Positions 1 to 8,694 of a DNA stretch of 12,749 nucleotides are shown piece after piece. The stretch lies in NCBI GenBank assembly GCA_937863945.1, contig CALMIB010000473.1, positions 1 to 12,749 on the forward strand, written 5' to 3'. Made by a program: the position numbers and the translations under genes. Origin of the DNA: an uncultured Longilinea sp. Lineage in GTDB: Bacteria; Chloroflexota; Anaerolineae; Anaerolineales; Anaerolineaceae. The stretch's first letter is position 1. Each line of letters opens with the position of its first letter. The notes beneath the pieces are model-generated. The model was given only the letters and a program-made list of their open reading frames with translations, was not told where the DNA came from and did not search any database.

Positions 1-1677
<1,677 letters not shown>

Positions 1678-1678
1678 C

Positions 1679-1924
1679 TCACTCGCGGCGCGTGTGAATC
1701 AGTTCGACCAGTTGGTCCAGCGTGTCGAAGGTGTCGGCGTTCAACTCGAAATCGTCGATGTGCACGCCAAAGGTGTCATCGACGTACAGCGCCAGATCGA
1801 CCAGGTTGAAAGAATCGATCAGCCCGGTGGAGATCAACGGCTCGTCAATGCGGATCTGGCGGTTGGGCTGTTTTAAGATAACGGTGGAAATGTGTTGGGA
1901 GAGGATAGAAAAAGTATCGTCCAT
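1679..1924 (-). CDS. Acyl carrier protein (phosphopantetheine-binding)
   Basis: An 81-residue acidic carrier protein. The phosphopantetheine attachment site is the serine of GLIDSFNLVDL (S38), matching the D-S-hydrophobic signature of ACP/PCP domains, with further predicted helices before and after it. The length is normal for a free-standing ACP. It would be modified by a phosphopantetheinyl transferase and carry an acyl group as a thioester in the cytosol. Its stop (TGA, 1679-1681) lies one base before the ATG of the acyl ligase, so the two are translationally coupled and the ligase is its likely loading enzyme. The divergence from housekeeping AcpP (which has a GADSLD motif) suggests a dedicated pathway ACP. 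No good Shine-Dalgarno sequence is visible before the ATG. The pathway lies beyond the left edge. Confidence 0.88.
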   Translation of the reverse strand: MDDTFSILSQHISTVILKQPNRQIRIDEPLISTGLIDSFNLVDLALYVDDTFGVHIDDFELNADTFDTLDQLVELIHTRRE

Positions 1925-2140
1925 GGCTCAGGGGAATGATAAGGGGTGCGATGAGTGAATGATACCAGAAAAAGCGCGAATGGTTTTAACCGGATGCGCA
2001 CGGAATGGAAAGGCTTCCCTGTGCCGCGCCTTGCCACAGGCCCGGACAAGTCATTCTGCCTGCACGGATGACCCCAAAACGGCTATCGCTTGCGCCGCCC
2101 ACCAGATTTCAAGAGAATTAATTTGCCCTGACCGCATCAC
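1925..2140. other. Intergenic spacer without a recognisable gene
   Basis: Together with the terminator region this makes a gap of about 315 bases between the ACP gene and the lipoprotein gene. A rightward open frame crosses it, but its predicted protein has no recognisable domain, is cysteine- and arginine-rich and collides head-on with the lipoprotein gene, so I do not call it. Apart from the possible ACP promoter near the left end I see nothing else here. Confidence 0.5.
1959..1967 (-). promoter_or_regulatory. Possible extended -10 promoter for the ACP-ligase operon
   Basis: On the minus strand the sequence reads TGGTATCAT, an extended -10 (TGn plus TATCAT, five of six to TATAAT). Transcription would start about 7 bases downstream, leaving a leader of roughly 27 bases before the ACP start. 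No convincing -35 box is seen. A second TATCAT lies closer to the gene (on the minus strand, about 11 bases before the ATG). Weak, sequence-only call. Confidence 0.3.
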
Positions 2141-2188
2141 AAAGAAAAAAGCGCGCTCCCCGCCGACTGTTTGCAGCCGCGGGGAGCG
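2141..2188 (-). terminator. Strong intrinsic terminator of the leftward lipoprotein operon
   Basis: A perfect 10-bp inverted repeat, CGCTCCCCGC (2154-2163) and GCGGGGAGCG (2179-2188), encloses a 15-nt loop that can add an inner CTG/CAG pairing. On the minus strand it is followed within three bases by TTTTTTCTTTG (complement of 2141-2150). This is a textbook rho-independent terminator about 50 bases past the lipoprotein stop codon. A T run on the plus strand (about 2200-2207) is further away, so rightward action is possible but weaker. Confidence 0.85.
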
Positions 2189-2239
2189 GATTCACTCAAT
2201 TTTTTTCAATTTTCCGGCCGTCCCGCCGGACCAAAGCGC

Positions 2240-2536
2240 TCAGGGCAAGTCATCCAGGGCATCACCGGCCTGGTTGGCAGCATCCAGCGAGTTAATCAGG
2301 TTGAGTAATTCTGCTGCGCTGTCATCTTCGGCCGGCTGGCCTGCCGCGGGGGTGATTTCGGCGGCGGCCGGCGCGGTGGGTTGTTGGAGAGGCGCCGGTT
2401 GGGATTGCCGGGTGGCAGGTGGCAGGGTGGCCGTATTCGATCCACTCCGCCGCTGACCCAGGGCGCACCCGCTCAGCCCAGCCGCCAGGATAAGCAGTGC
2501 AGCCCATGGTAGCACGTTCCGCGTGAAGGTCTTCAT
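2240..2536 (-). CDS. Small Pro/Ala/Gln-rich lipoprotein, function unknown
   Basis: A 98-residue predicted lipoprotein. The N-terminus has charged residues, a hydrophobic stretch (about residues 8-20) and a lipobox LSGC with C24 as the lipidation site. The mature part is low-complexity, rich in Pro, Ala, Gln and Thr (about 35-70), followed by an acidic, leucine-containing helix at the C-terminus (AAELLNLINSLDAANQAG). No enzymatic motif is visible. The start ATG (2536) lies 9 bases after the stop of the secreted protein gene upstream, with a weak GGGTG as ribosome-binding site, so the two are co-transcribed. The disordered region looks like a spacer holding the C-terminal helix away from the membrane. 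It could be a partner of the helical secreted protein or of the adjacent sensor kinase, but that is inference. Confidence 0.75.
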   Translation of the reverse strand: MKTFTRNVLPWAALLILAAGLSGCALGQRRSGSNTATLPPATRQSQPAPLQQPTAPAAAEITPAAGQPAEDDSAAELLNLINSLDAANQAGDALDDLP

Positions 2537-2545
2537 GAATGCACC

Positions 2546-3100
2546 CTAGTTTCCGCGGTAGGTTTGCAGGGCGATGCGCAGGTCGAGGGTCGCCTGGGTC
2601 AGGGTCAGGTGAGCCTGACGCAACAAGCGGCCGGCATCGCGCAGGGTTTGCAGCGCGGCATTGGCATCCACCACTTGCCCGTCTGCGTCAAACCCGGCCG
2701 GGTTGGCCAGCAAAGCGCCGGCGGATGCGTTGTTGGCCTCGGATGAGGCAATCGCCTGATTGAAGGCCGCCAGGGCGGCTTCCAGCGCGGCGGTGTCTTT
2801 CCCGGCCTGCTGCTGGCGGGTGATGTATTCCTGGGTGGACTCTGCCACGGTATGTGACAGCATCAAACGGCTCTGCTGATTGCTCAACGCCAGCCGTTCG
2901 CGGACCAGCAGGTTTTCAAGGAGCTCGCCATCCTGATCCGGCGACGCCGAAAGGTTTTCCCGGGCTGGAGCAACCGCCGCCCCCTCTGCCGGTTGAGCCG
3001 GCAGCGACATCGCCCGGGCAGGTTCGACCCCGGCAAAGCCGGTGAAAGCCACCCAACCCAGCAGCAAAGCAACCTGCATCATAACCAATTTGGATTTCAT
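2546..3100 (-). CDS. Secreted helical protein of unknown function, divergent from an OmpR-type two-component pair
   Basis: A 184-residue protein. The start at 3100 is chosen because AGGAGG lies 5 bases before that ATG; a longer in-frame start at 3340 would overlap the divergent regulator. A signal peptide is clear: K2/K4, hydrophobic core about 5-23, and an ARA cleavage site after A30. The mature region from about residue 50 is almost entirely amphipathic helix, rich in Ala, Gln and Leu (for example LENLLVRERLALSNQQSRL), with a conserved-looking loop GFDADGQVVDA before the last helices. There are no cysteines in the mature part and no catalytic motif. I do not recognise a named family; it resembles small periplasmic helical-bundle proteins found beside envelope-stress systems. 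Its divergent position suggests control by the neighbouring regulator. Confidence 0.75.
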   Translation of the reverse strand: MKSKLVMMQVALLLGWVAFTGFAGVEPARAMSLPAQPAEGAAVAPARENLSASPDQDGELLENLLVRERLALSNQQSRLMLSHTVAESTQEYITRQQQAGKDTAALEAALAAFNQAIASSEANNASAGALLANPAGFDADGQVVDANAALQTLRDAGRLLRQAHLTLTQATLDLRIALQTYRGN

Positions 3101-3195
3101 AGATCCTCCTGAAGGTATCCGCCGCCACGTTTGACAGGTGACTCCGCGTTCGCGCGGCAGCGTTGAATGGTTGAACAGTCTTATTCTCCAACCGG

Positions 3196-3225
3196 ATCGT
3201 AATGGATGTATGATCGGGATGTAAA
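3196..3225 (-). promoter_or_regulatory. Candidate sigma70-type promoter for the secreted protein-lipoprotein operon
   Basis: On the minus strand TTTACA (complement of 3220-3225) is followed after 18 bases by TACGAT (complement of 3196-3201), four of six matches at each element. The -35 box coincides with one of the TGTAAA repeats of the putative regulator site, which would give direct control. The leader would be about 90 bases. Confidence 0.4.
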
Positions 3226-3236
3226 GAATTTGTAAA
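3220..3236. promoter_or_regulatory. Direct-repeat operator candidate for the OmpR-family regulator
   Basis: TGTAAA occurs at 3220-3225 and again at 3231-3236, an exact 11-bp start-to-start spacing on the same face of the helix. This matches the head-to-tail repeat geometry recognised by OmpR/PhoB-type winged-helix dimers. A related ATGTA lies 13 bp further upstream (3206-3210). The site sits between the secreted-protein operon and the regulator gene, so it could serve both. A -10-like TAAAAT for the rightward genes lies at 3264-3269. Confidence 0.5.
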
Positions 3237-3299
3237 TTACGAACCGCGGGGCGGGTTCTGCGATAAAATGACAACAATCCCCTGCTGCGAGGCAAAAAG

Positions 3300-3989
3300 A
3301 TGAGCGGCGAATTGATTTTGATCATCGAAGATGAAGCCAATATTATCCAACTGGACCGCCTTTACCTGGAAAGGGAGGGGTTCGCGGTTGAATCGGCAGC
3401 CGACGGGCAGGCGGGCTTGCAGGCGGTTGATCGACTGCGCCCGGCCCTGGTGGTGCTGGATGTGATGCTGCCGGTGATGGATGGCCTGGCCGTTTGCCAG
3501 TCTCTGCGCGCTGCTCAAAACCCGGTGCCGATCATCCTGGCCACCGCCCGCGATGAGGAGGTGGACCGCATCCTCGGGCTGGAATTGGGCGCGGATGATT
3601 ACGTGACCAAGCCCTATAACCCGCGCGAGCTGGTCGCGCGAGGCCAGGCGGTGCTGCGCCGCGCCCGGCCGTCAGGCGAGGATTCCCAGGCTTTGGGCGC
3701 AGCGCTGCAGTGCGGCGACCTGTCGTTGAACCCGGAACGGCGTGAAGTTTACGTGGGGAATGAGCTGGTGCCGCTGCGCACACAGGAGTTCGCCGTCTTG
3801 CAGGTGCTAATGGCCCACCCCGGCATTGTCTTCGATCGCGAACGACTGTTGAAACTGGCCTGGGGCTTCGACTTTTACGGCCAGACGCGCACTGTGGATA
3901 TGCATATCGCCCAACTGCGTAAAAAGCTGACCGGCAGCCGGGTAAAAATCGAAACGGTCCCCGGCGTGGGATATAAGCTGGTGAGCTGA
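3300..3989 (+). CDS. OmpR/PhoB-family response regulator
   Basis: A 229-residue DNA-binding regulator. The receiver domain (about 4-118) has the acidic pair E10/D11, phospho-acceptor D54 in VVLDVMLP, T82, and K104 in the YVTKPYN motif. The C-terminal winged helix (about 130-228) has the usual LRTQEFAVLQVLMAHPG and RTVDMHIAQLRKKL segments, the latter being the recognition helix. The start at 3300 has a modest GAGG 7-10 bases upstream. The stop codon abuts the ATG of the histidine kinase gene (TGAATG), so the pair is co-translated. Phosphorylated protein would dimerise and bind tandem repeats, and the TGTAAA repeats just upstream fit an autoregulated, divergent target. The signal is unknown. 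Confidence 0.95.
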   Translation: MSGELILIIEDEANIIQLDRLYLEREGFAVESAADGQAGLQAVDRLRPALVVLDVMLPVMDGLAVCQSLRAAQNPVPIILATARDEEVDRILGLELGADDYVTKPYNPRELVARGQAVLRRARPSGEDSQALGAALQCGDLSLNPERREVYVGNELVPLRTQEFAVLQVLMAHPGIVFDRERLLKLAWGFDFYGQTRTVDMHIAQLRKKLTGSRVKIETVPGVGYKLVS

Positions 3990-5375
3990 ATGCCCACCTC
4001 GCTGCGCGCGCGTCTGCTGCTCTCCTACGGTTTGCTGGTTGCCGTGCTCACCTGCCTGTACAGCATTGGGGCGCTGGTCGGCATACTGCGCAACCCCCTG
4101 GTTTACGCAAACACGGCCCAGCAATTGCGTGATGCCCAACGGGCGGCCAATGCCCCGTCTGCGCAGTTATCTGCCCTGGCCTCCGGTACAGACTCCGCCC
4201 GCCTGGGTCAGCTCGCCGCCCGGCTGAATACGCGTGTGATGGTGCTGCATGAGGATGGCAGCCTTTTGGCTGATTCGCAGGCGGGTGCTGCGCCGGCCCT
4301 GCGCACCCCGGCAGTTCGATTGAAACTTTTAGCTCAGCGCAATGAGTTTGCCTTCCTGCGCGACGACTCCAACCGCCTGTGGCTGGTGCTGGTGCAGACG
4401 CTGGATGGGCAATCCTACCTGGTCCTGGCCGTCCCGCGCCCGCGCCTGGCGTTGATCGAAATGTTTAGCAATGAGCTGGTGCGCCCGGCGTTGCTGGCCG
4501 GAATGATCGGCCTGGTTGCCGCCATGCTGGTGGCCTTTGGCATGGCGCAATGGATCAGCACGCCGCTGCAGCGCATCGGGCAGGCCGCCGATGCGGTTGC
4601 CGCCGGGCATTACCGGCCGATTCCCCTGGAAGGCCCGCAGGAGGTGCGCCGCCTGGCCAATTCGTTCAATCACATGGCCCGGCGCGTGCAGGATTCCTTG
4701 CAATCGCAGCGCGAGCTGGTGGCAAACGTTTCGCACGAGCTGAAAACGCCGTTGACCTCGATCCAGGGCTTTACCCAGGCAATTCTGGATGGCGTGGCGC
4801 AAACGCCAGAGGAAATCCAGCAGGCGGCAGCGGTAATTTTTAGCGAAGCCAACCGCATGGGACGCCTGGCGCAAGACCTGGTGACGTTGGCTCGCCTGGA
4901 AAACGGGGCCGGCGGGTTGCAGTGCGCCCCGCTGGATCTGAGCGCGCTGCTGCGCGGCGTGGTGGAGCAGTTCCGGCCGCAAGCCGCGCAGGCCGGCGTG
5001 CAGCTTGAGCTGGAGCTGGGCGACCTGCCCCGCGTGGTGGCCGATGGCGACCGGCTGGTGCAGGTGTTTGCGAACCTGATGGATAACGCCATCAAGTACA
5101 CGCCGCCCGGGGGAAGGGTACGCCTTGAAGCCCGACCGCAGTCAAGCGGGGCGGTTGAAATCCGCGTGGCCGATACGGGAAAAGGCATCCCGCCGGCGGA
5201 GCGCGAGCGCATCTTCCAGCGTTTCTATCGGACCGATGCCACCCGGCCCGGCGCCGGCCTGGGGCTGACGATTGCCCGCCAGATCGTCGTGGCGCACGGG
5301 GGTAGCATTCAGGTTGAGAATAATCCCCCCCACGGCAGCCTGTTCAGCGTGATTCTGCCCATCCGGCCGGGCTAA
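3990..5375 (+). CDS. Membrane sensor histidine kinase (HAMP-HisKA-HATPase), partner of the OmpR-type regulator
   Basis: A 461-residue class I kinase. It has a first membrane helix about 10-31, an external sensor region about 32-165 with no domain I recognise, and a second membrane helix about 167-189. A HAMP linker follows (about 190-240, with the PLQRIGQAADAVAAG stretch). The HisKA domain has VSHELKTPLTSIQGF with H249 as the phosphorylation site. The ATPase domain has an N box NLMDNAIKYT (N362-N366), a G1 box DTGKGIP (D395), the F box FQRFYR and a G2 box GAGLGLT from G421. All catalytic motifs are intact. It begins directly at the regulator stop codon. Architecture is like BaeS/ResE-type kinases. 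With the divergent secreted proteins it suggests an envelope-sensing circuit; the ligand cannot be read from the sequence. Confidence 0.94.
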   Translation: MPTSLRARLLLSYGLLVAVLTCLYSIGALVGILRNPLVYANTAQQLRDAQRAANAPSAQLSALASGTDSARLGQLAARLNTRVMVLHEDGSLLADSQAGAAPALRTPAVRLKLLAQRNEFAFLRDDSNRLWLVLVQTLDGQSYLVLAVPRPRLALIEMFSNELVRPALLAGMIGLVAAMLVAFGMAQWISTPLQRIGQAADAVAAGHYRPIPLEGPQEVRRLANSFNHMARRVQDSLQSQRELVANVSHELKTPLTSIQGFTQAILDGVAQTPEEIQQAAAVIFSEANRMGRLAQDLVTLARLENGAGGLQCAPLDLSALLRGVVEQFRPQAAQAGVQLELELGDLPRVVADGDRLVQVFANLMDNAIKYTPPGGRVRLEARPQSSGAVEIRVADTGKGIPPAERERIFQRFYRTDATRPGAGLGLTIARQIVVAHGGSIQVENNPPHGSLFSVILPIRPG

Positions 5376-5403
5376 GCCCACAACGCGCCACCTGCCCGGC
5401 CGG
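5363..5403 (+). terminator. GC-rich hairpin overlapping the kinase stop codon
   Basis: A perfect 10-bp inverted repeat, CCGGCCGGGC (5363-5372) and GCCCGGCCGG (5394-5403), is separated by 21 bases that include the end of the kinase gene. No T run follows, so it is not a classical intrinsic terminator. It may slow transcription, protect the 3' end, or be a chance product of GC-rich sequence. Confidence 0.35.
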
Positions 5404-5467
5404 CTCTCTTCAAGGCAAAATCGCGCGCGCCATTAAAGGTTGAATTTGGAAAAGGAGAATTTCAGGG

Positions 5468-6472
5468 ATGAAAACGAAAAAGATCCTGTTTACCGGAATA
5501 AGCCTGCTGGTGATTATCGTTTCGACGGGCTGCCTGGCACGAAGCCGCCAAACGCCCACCCAACCGGCGCCTGTTTTGAGCGAAACGCCCACGGCAGGCC
5601 CGGCTTATACCCTCGGCCCCGGCGATTATGGCTTTTCGGTGCCGGCAGGCGGCGGGACGCGCAGGTATTTACTGCATATCCCCGCTGCTTATGACCCGGC
5701 AACACCGACCCCGGTCGTGCTGGCCTTTCACGGCGCGTTAGGCTCGGCCAATTCGATGGCCAAAGGGCACGGCTGGATCGAAAAATCGGATCAGGCCGGT
5801 TTTTTGGTTGCCTTTCCCAACGGCGCCAGTCGGCTATCCTCCGGCGATTTTGCCACCTGGAATGCCGGAAGTTGCTGCGGGTACGCCGTTCAGAACCAGA
5901 GCGATGACGTGGGTTACGTCCGCGCAATTCTGGAGGATCTGCAAACAAAAGTGAACCTGGGGCAGGTTTTTGCAGCCGGCATGTCGAACGGCGCCATGTT
6001 TTCCTACCGGCTGGCCTGTGAAATGTCCGATACTTTTTCGGCCATTGCCGCAGTCGCCGGAACCGACAATTTCGCCCAATGCAACCCGGCCCGGCCCATT
6101 TCCATCCTGCATATCCACGGGCTGGAAGATGACCGGGTTTTGTTTTACGGCGGGTGCGGGCCAGGCTGTGATCGCGCCACGGAAACGGAATATGTTTCCG
6201 TGCCCGATACCATCGCAGAATGGGTGCGGCGCAACGGCTGCGAAACCGAGCCGCAAACCGTGGTGATCAATGAAAACGCTTATTCTGAAACGTATGCCGC
6301 ATGTCAGGACGGCGTTCAGGTGAAGCGGTATGTGGTCAAAGATGGCGGTCATTCCTGGCCGAGCAGCAGGACCTCCTCCAACCCATTGGAACAGGATGCG
6401 CCTTCATCGGCGATTGACGCGACCGAGGAAATCTGGAACTTTTTCAGCGCTGTGAGCGCCAACCGGCCGTGA
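5468..6472 (+). CDS. Exported lipoprotein esterase, PHB-depolymerase/feruloyl-esterase type (LpqC-like)
   Basis: A 334-residue alpha/beta hydrolase. A signal peptide ends in a lipobox STGC with C22 as the lipid anchor, then comes a Pro/Thr-rich linker to about residue 45. The catalytic domain has the oxyanion-hole HGAL (H88-G89), nucleophile elbow GMSNGAM with S173, an aspartate in HIHGLEDD (probably D221) and the catalytic histidine in GGHSWP (H295). Several cysteines (C136, C137, C184, C205, C230, C234, C258, C279) suggest disulfides in an extracytoplasmic enzyme. The family hydrolyses polyhydroxyalkanoate, acetyl-xylan or feruloyl esters; the substrate cannot be assigned. The start has AAGGAG about 10 bases upstream. 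It sits 92 bases after the kinase gene and may be co-transcribed with it or have its own promoter; none is clear. Confidence 0.88.
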   Translation: MKTKKILFTGISLLVIIVSTGCLARSRQTPTQPAPVLSETPTAGPAYTLGPGDYGFSVPAGGGTRRYLLHIPAAYDPATPTPVVLAFHGALGSANSMAKGHGWIEKSDQAGFLVAFPNGASRLSSGDFATWNAGSCCGYAVQNQSDDVGYVRAILEDLQTKVNLGQVFAAGMSNGAMFSYRLACEMSDTFSAIAAVAGTDNFAQCNPARPISILHIHGLEDDRVLFYGGCGPGCDRATETEYVSVPDTIAEWVRRNGCETEPQTVVINENAYSETYAACQDGVQVKRYVVKDGGHSWPSSRTSSNPLEQDAPSSAIDATEEIWNFFSAVSANRP

Positions 6473-6564
6473 TCGAGGAGCGCGCCAGACCGGTTTGCGG
6501 CGAACCCTTCCAACCATCTGGTAAATGAACCGCGGAACGCGTAGTGCGTTTGGGCGCAACCCGG

Positions 6565-6570
6565 TATAAT
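6565..6570 (+). promoter_or_regulatory. Consensus -10 box giving a probable leaderless transcript
   Basis: A perfect TATAAT lies at 6565-6570. The normal start of transcription, 6-8 bases downstream, coincides with the ATG at 6577. No Shine-Dalgarno sequence precedes that ATG (it is preceded by AGAAGA). No good -35 box is seen at 16-18 bp, so an activator or an extended upstream contact may be needed. The preceding 6473-6560 contains no gene. Confidence 0.6.
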
Positions 6571-6576
6571 AGAAGA

Positions 6577-8694
6577 ATGCCGAAGCCACCGCCCCTGGCT
6601 GCTATTCTCAACGCCGACTGGCAGCGCGACCTGATCGAAAACGCCCCCGAAACGATCCTCCTGCTGGATGAGGGCGGCACGATTCTCTTCCATCATCCCG
6701 GTATCCGCGAGGCGATTCACGGGGAGATGGTTGGCCGCCGCATGGATGAATTTATTCTGCCTGCCTACAGCAACGCCGGCCGCGAGAAAATCTCGCGGCT
6801 CTTTGCCACCGGGCAGGCGGACGCGTTCGATTTTGCCGCTGCTTTTCCCGGCGGCGGTGAGGCCTGGTATTCAGCCCGCCTTGCGCCAATGGTGCGCGCT
6901 GAAAAGGTGGCCGCGCTGGCCCTGTTCCTGCGCAATGCCACGCCTGAATGGCAGGCCCAGAGCGAGCTCATCCGGGCAAATGCAGTCCTGGAAAAAACAG
7001 CCGGGCAGCGGGCGCAGGCGCTGGAACAATATATGCGCCGGATGCAGGAAGTGAGACAACTGAGCGTTGCGCTGCGCAAAGCCAGCACCACCCGCGAAGT
7101 GACCGAAATTCTGGCGGATCAAATTCAAAAGGTCACCGAGGTGGATGTGGCCGGGGTGTACCTGCTGCAGGATAATGAACTGCACTATGCCATCAGCCTC
7201 GGAAAAACCGAAGCGCCTCCCCCGCGCTTGACCCCGGAACACGATCCATTCCTGTTTAAAATCATGGAAGCCAACCAACTGCGGCGCATGGCCCTGAACG
7301 AACAAACCAGCCATCCGGGCTGCCGGTTTTGTTCCTACATCCACGGGCAGGGCGTCAAGTCGCTGGTGGTGGCGCCCCTGCACACCGGCGAGACGATCGT
7401 CGGCGTGCTTTTCCTGGGAGCGCGCGATGAGCATGAAATCCTGAATGAAGATGAGCAGGTCATCAGCGCCTTCGTCGAATCGAGCAGCAACACCCTGCAC
7501 CGCATTCTGCTGATGGAACAACTGGAACAGAACCTTCAACAGCAGGAAAAGGAACTGAAGATACTCTATGAAGTGATGACGATTGCCAGCGAAGAAACCG
7601 ACAGCCACGCCCTGCTCGCCAGATCGCTGGCCGTCACCCTGGCAGCCGTTCAATGCGAGACCGGCGTGATTCACCTGCTGGATCTGAGCGAGCGCCGCCT
7701 CAAGGTTGCAGCGGAGCAGGCATTTCCGGCCGGGCTGAACAATTATCTGCTCCTTTCTGGCGCGGCCGAAAACCTGTGGGAAAAAGTCTTCCAGGAGCAA
7801 AAAATCCTCTCCATTCAGCGGCTCAAATCACAGTCCATCGCCGAAGGCACGCGCGAGCAAGTGCAGTTGTACGATTACCTGGGCGTTCCCATCCGGGTCA
7901 AAGAAAACACTATCGGCGTGCTGAGCCTGTTCAGCGGCAGCAGCCTGGTGCTGGACGGCGGGCAAATTCAGCTCATCCGCACCATCGCCGATCAAATCGG
8001 CCTGGCGCTGGAAACGACCTCGCAGCGCAAGCGTGAAAATGAAGCCCTCATCTTCGAAGAGCGTCAGCGCCTGGCGCGCGAGCTGCATGATTCGGTTTCT
8101 CAATCGCTGTATGTGCTGGTGCTGGCCGCGGATGTCGGCAACAAGCTCCTCAAGGTTAAAGCCTATCCCGAACTCTCAAAAACCCTGCAGGAAATCGGCA
8201 ATGTCACCCTGCAGGCGTTGAAAGAGATGCGCTTAATGCTGTTCGAACTGCGCCCGGTTGCCCTGGAAACCATCGGGCTGGCCGGCGCGCTGGAGCTGCG
8301 CCTCAACACCGTGGAAAAGCGCGCCAACCTGCGCACGTCGCTGCGGGTCACCGGCGAGGAAAACATCCCGCGCGGTTTTGACCTGGAAGTGTACCGGATT
8401 GCCACCGAGGCGCTGAATAATTCGCTCAAGCACTCCCGCGCCAGTGAGGTGAATGTTACCCTGACGGCCACTCCCAAAAAGATCGAACTGGTCATCAAAG
8501 ACAATGGCATCGGCTTTGACCATTCGCAAAAACCGATTGGCGGGCTGGGACTGGCCACCATGCAGGAACGCTGCAATCGCATCCACGGCCTGCTGGTGAT
8601 CGAGTCGCATCCGAAAAGCGGTACCCGCGTCAAGCTGAGCGTGCCGGTGCAGCCTGTGAAACCTGCCCGCCGCCGAAAGGAACCTGCCGCATGA
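6577..8694 (+). CDS. Soluble PAS-GAF-GAF sensor histidine kinase of the HisKA_3 (NarX/LiaS/NreB-like) type
   Basis: A 705-residue cytosolic kinase without membrane segments. It has a PAS-like domain (about 10-125), a coiled coil (about 125-155), a first GAF domain (about 160-315) with a CRFC motif (C249, C252), a coiled coil (about 318-340), and a second GAF domain (about 345-490). HisKA_3 follows with ERQRLARELHDSVSQ, H504 being phosphorylated. The ATPase domain has E611-A-L-N614-N615, DNGIGF (D642) and a GGLGLATMQER lid. All kinase motifs are present. I chose ATG 6577 over an upstream GTG (6544) because TATAAT lies between them, making a leaderless start likely. It overlaps the next gene by ATGA. 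Haem, flavin or thiol redox sensing by PAS/GAF domains is possible but not shown by the sequence. Confidence 0.93.
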   Translation: MPKPPPLAAILNADWQRDLIENAPETILLLDEGGTILFHHPGIREAIHGEMVGRRMDEFILPAYSNAGREKISRLFATGQADAFDFAAAFPGGGEAWYSARLAPMVRAEKVAALALFLRNATPEWQAQSELIRANAVLEKTAGQRAQALEQYMRRMQEVRQLSVALRKASTTREVTEILADQIQKVTEVDVAGVYLLQDNELHYAISLGKTEAPPPRLTPEHDPFLFKIMEANQLRRMALNEQTSHPGCRFCSYIHGQGVKSLVVAPLHTGETIVGVLFLGARDEHEILNEDEQVISAFVESSSNTLHRILLMEQLEQNLQQQEKELKILYEVMTIASEETDSHALLARSLAVTLAAVQCETGVIHLLDLSERRLKVAAEQAFPAGLNNYLLLSGAAENLWEKVFQEQKILSIQRLKSQSIAEGTREQVQLYDYLGVPIRVKENTIGVLSLFSGSSLVLDGGQIQLIRTIADQIGLALETTSQRKRENEALIFEERQRLARELHDSVSQSLYVLVLAADVGNKLLKVKAYPELSKTLQEIGNVTLQALKEMRLMLFELRPVALETIGLAGALELRLNTVEKRANLRTSLRVTGEENIPRGFDLEVYRIATEALNNSLKHSRASEVNVTLTATPKKIELVIKDNGIGFDHSQKPIGGLGLATMQERCNRIHGLLVIESHPKSGTRVKLSVPVQPVKPARRRKEPAA

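Noticed and set aside
1959..2456. Rightward open frame of 165 codons in the spacer
   Set aside because: It runs through the terminator hairpin and into the oppositely oriented lipoprotein gene. Composition and lack of a ribosome-binding site argue against a real gene.
3101..3340. N-terminal extension of the secreted helical protein to an ATG at 3340
   Set aside because: It would overlap the divergent regulator gene and its control region and would hide a clear signal peptide; AGGAGG stands directly before the ATG at 3100.
6544..6576. GTG start for the HisKA_3 kinase
   Set aside because: A consensus TATAAT lies inside this extension, and the added residues do not look like part of a domain; ATG 6577 fits a leaderless start better.
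6871..7800. Leftward open frame of 309 codons
   Set aside because: Antisense to the PAS/GAF part of the kinase, rich in His, Gln and Arg as shadow frames are, and without a ribosome-binding site or domain.
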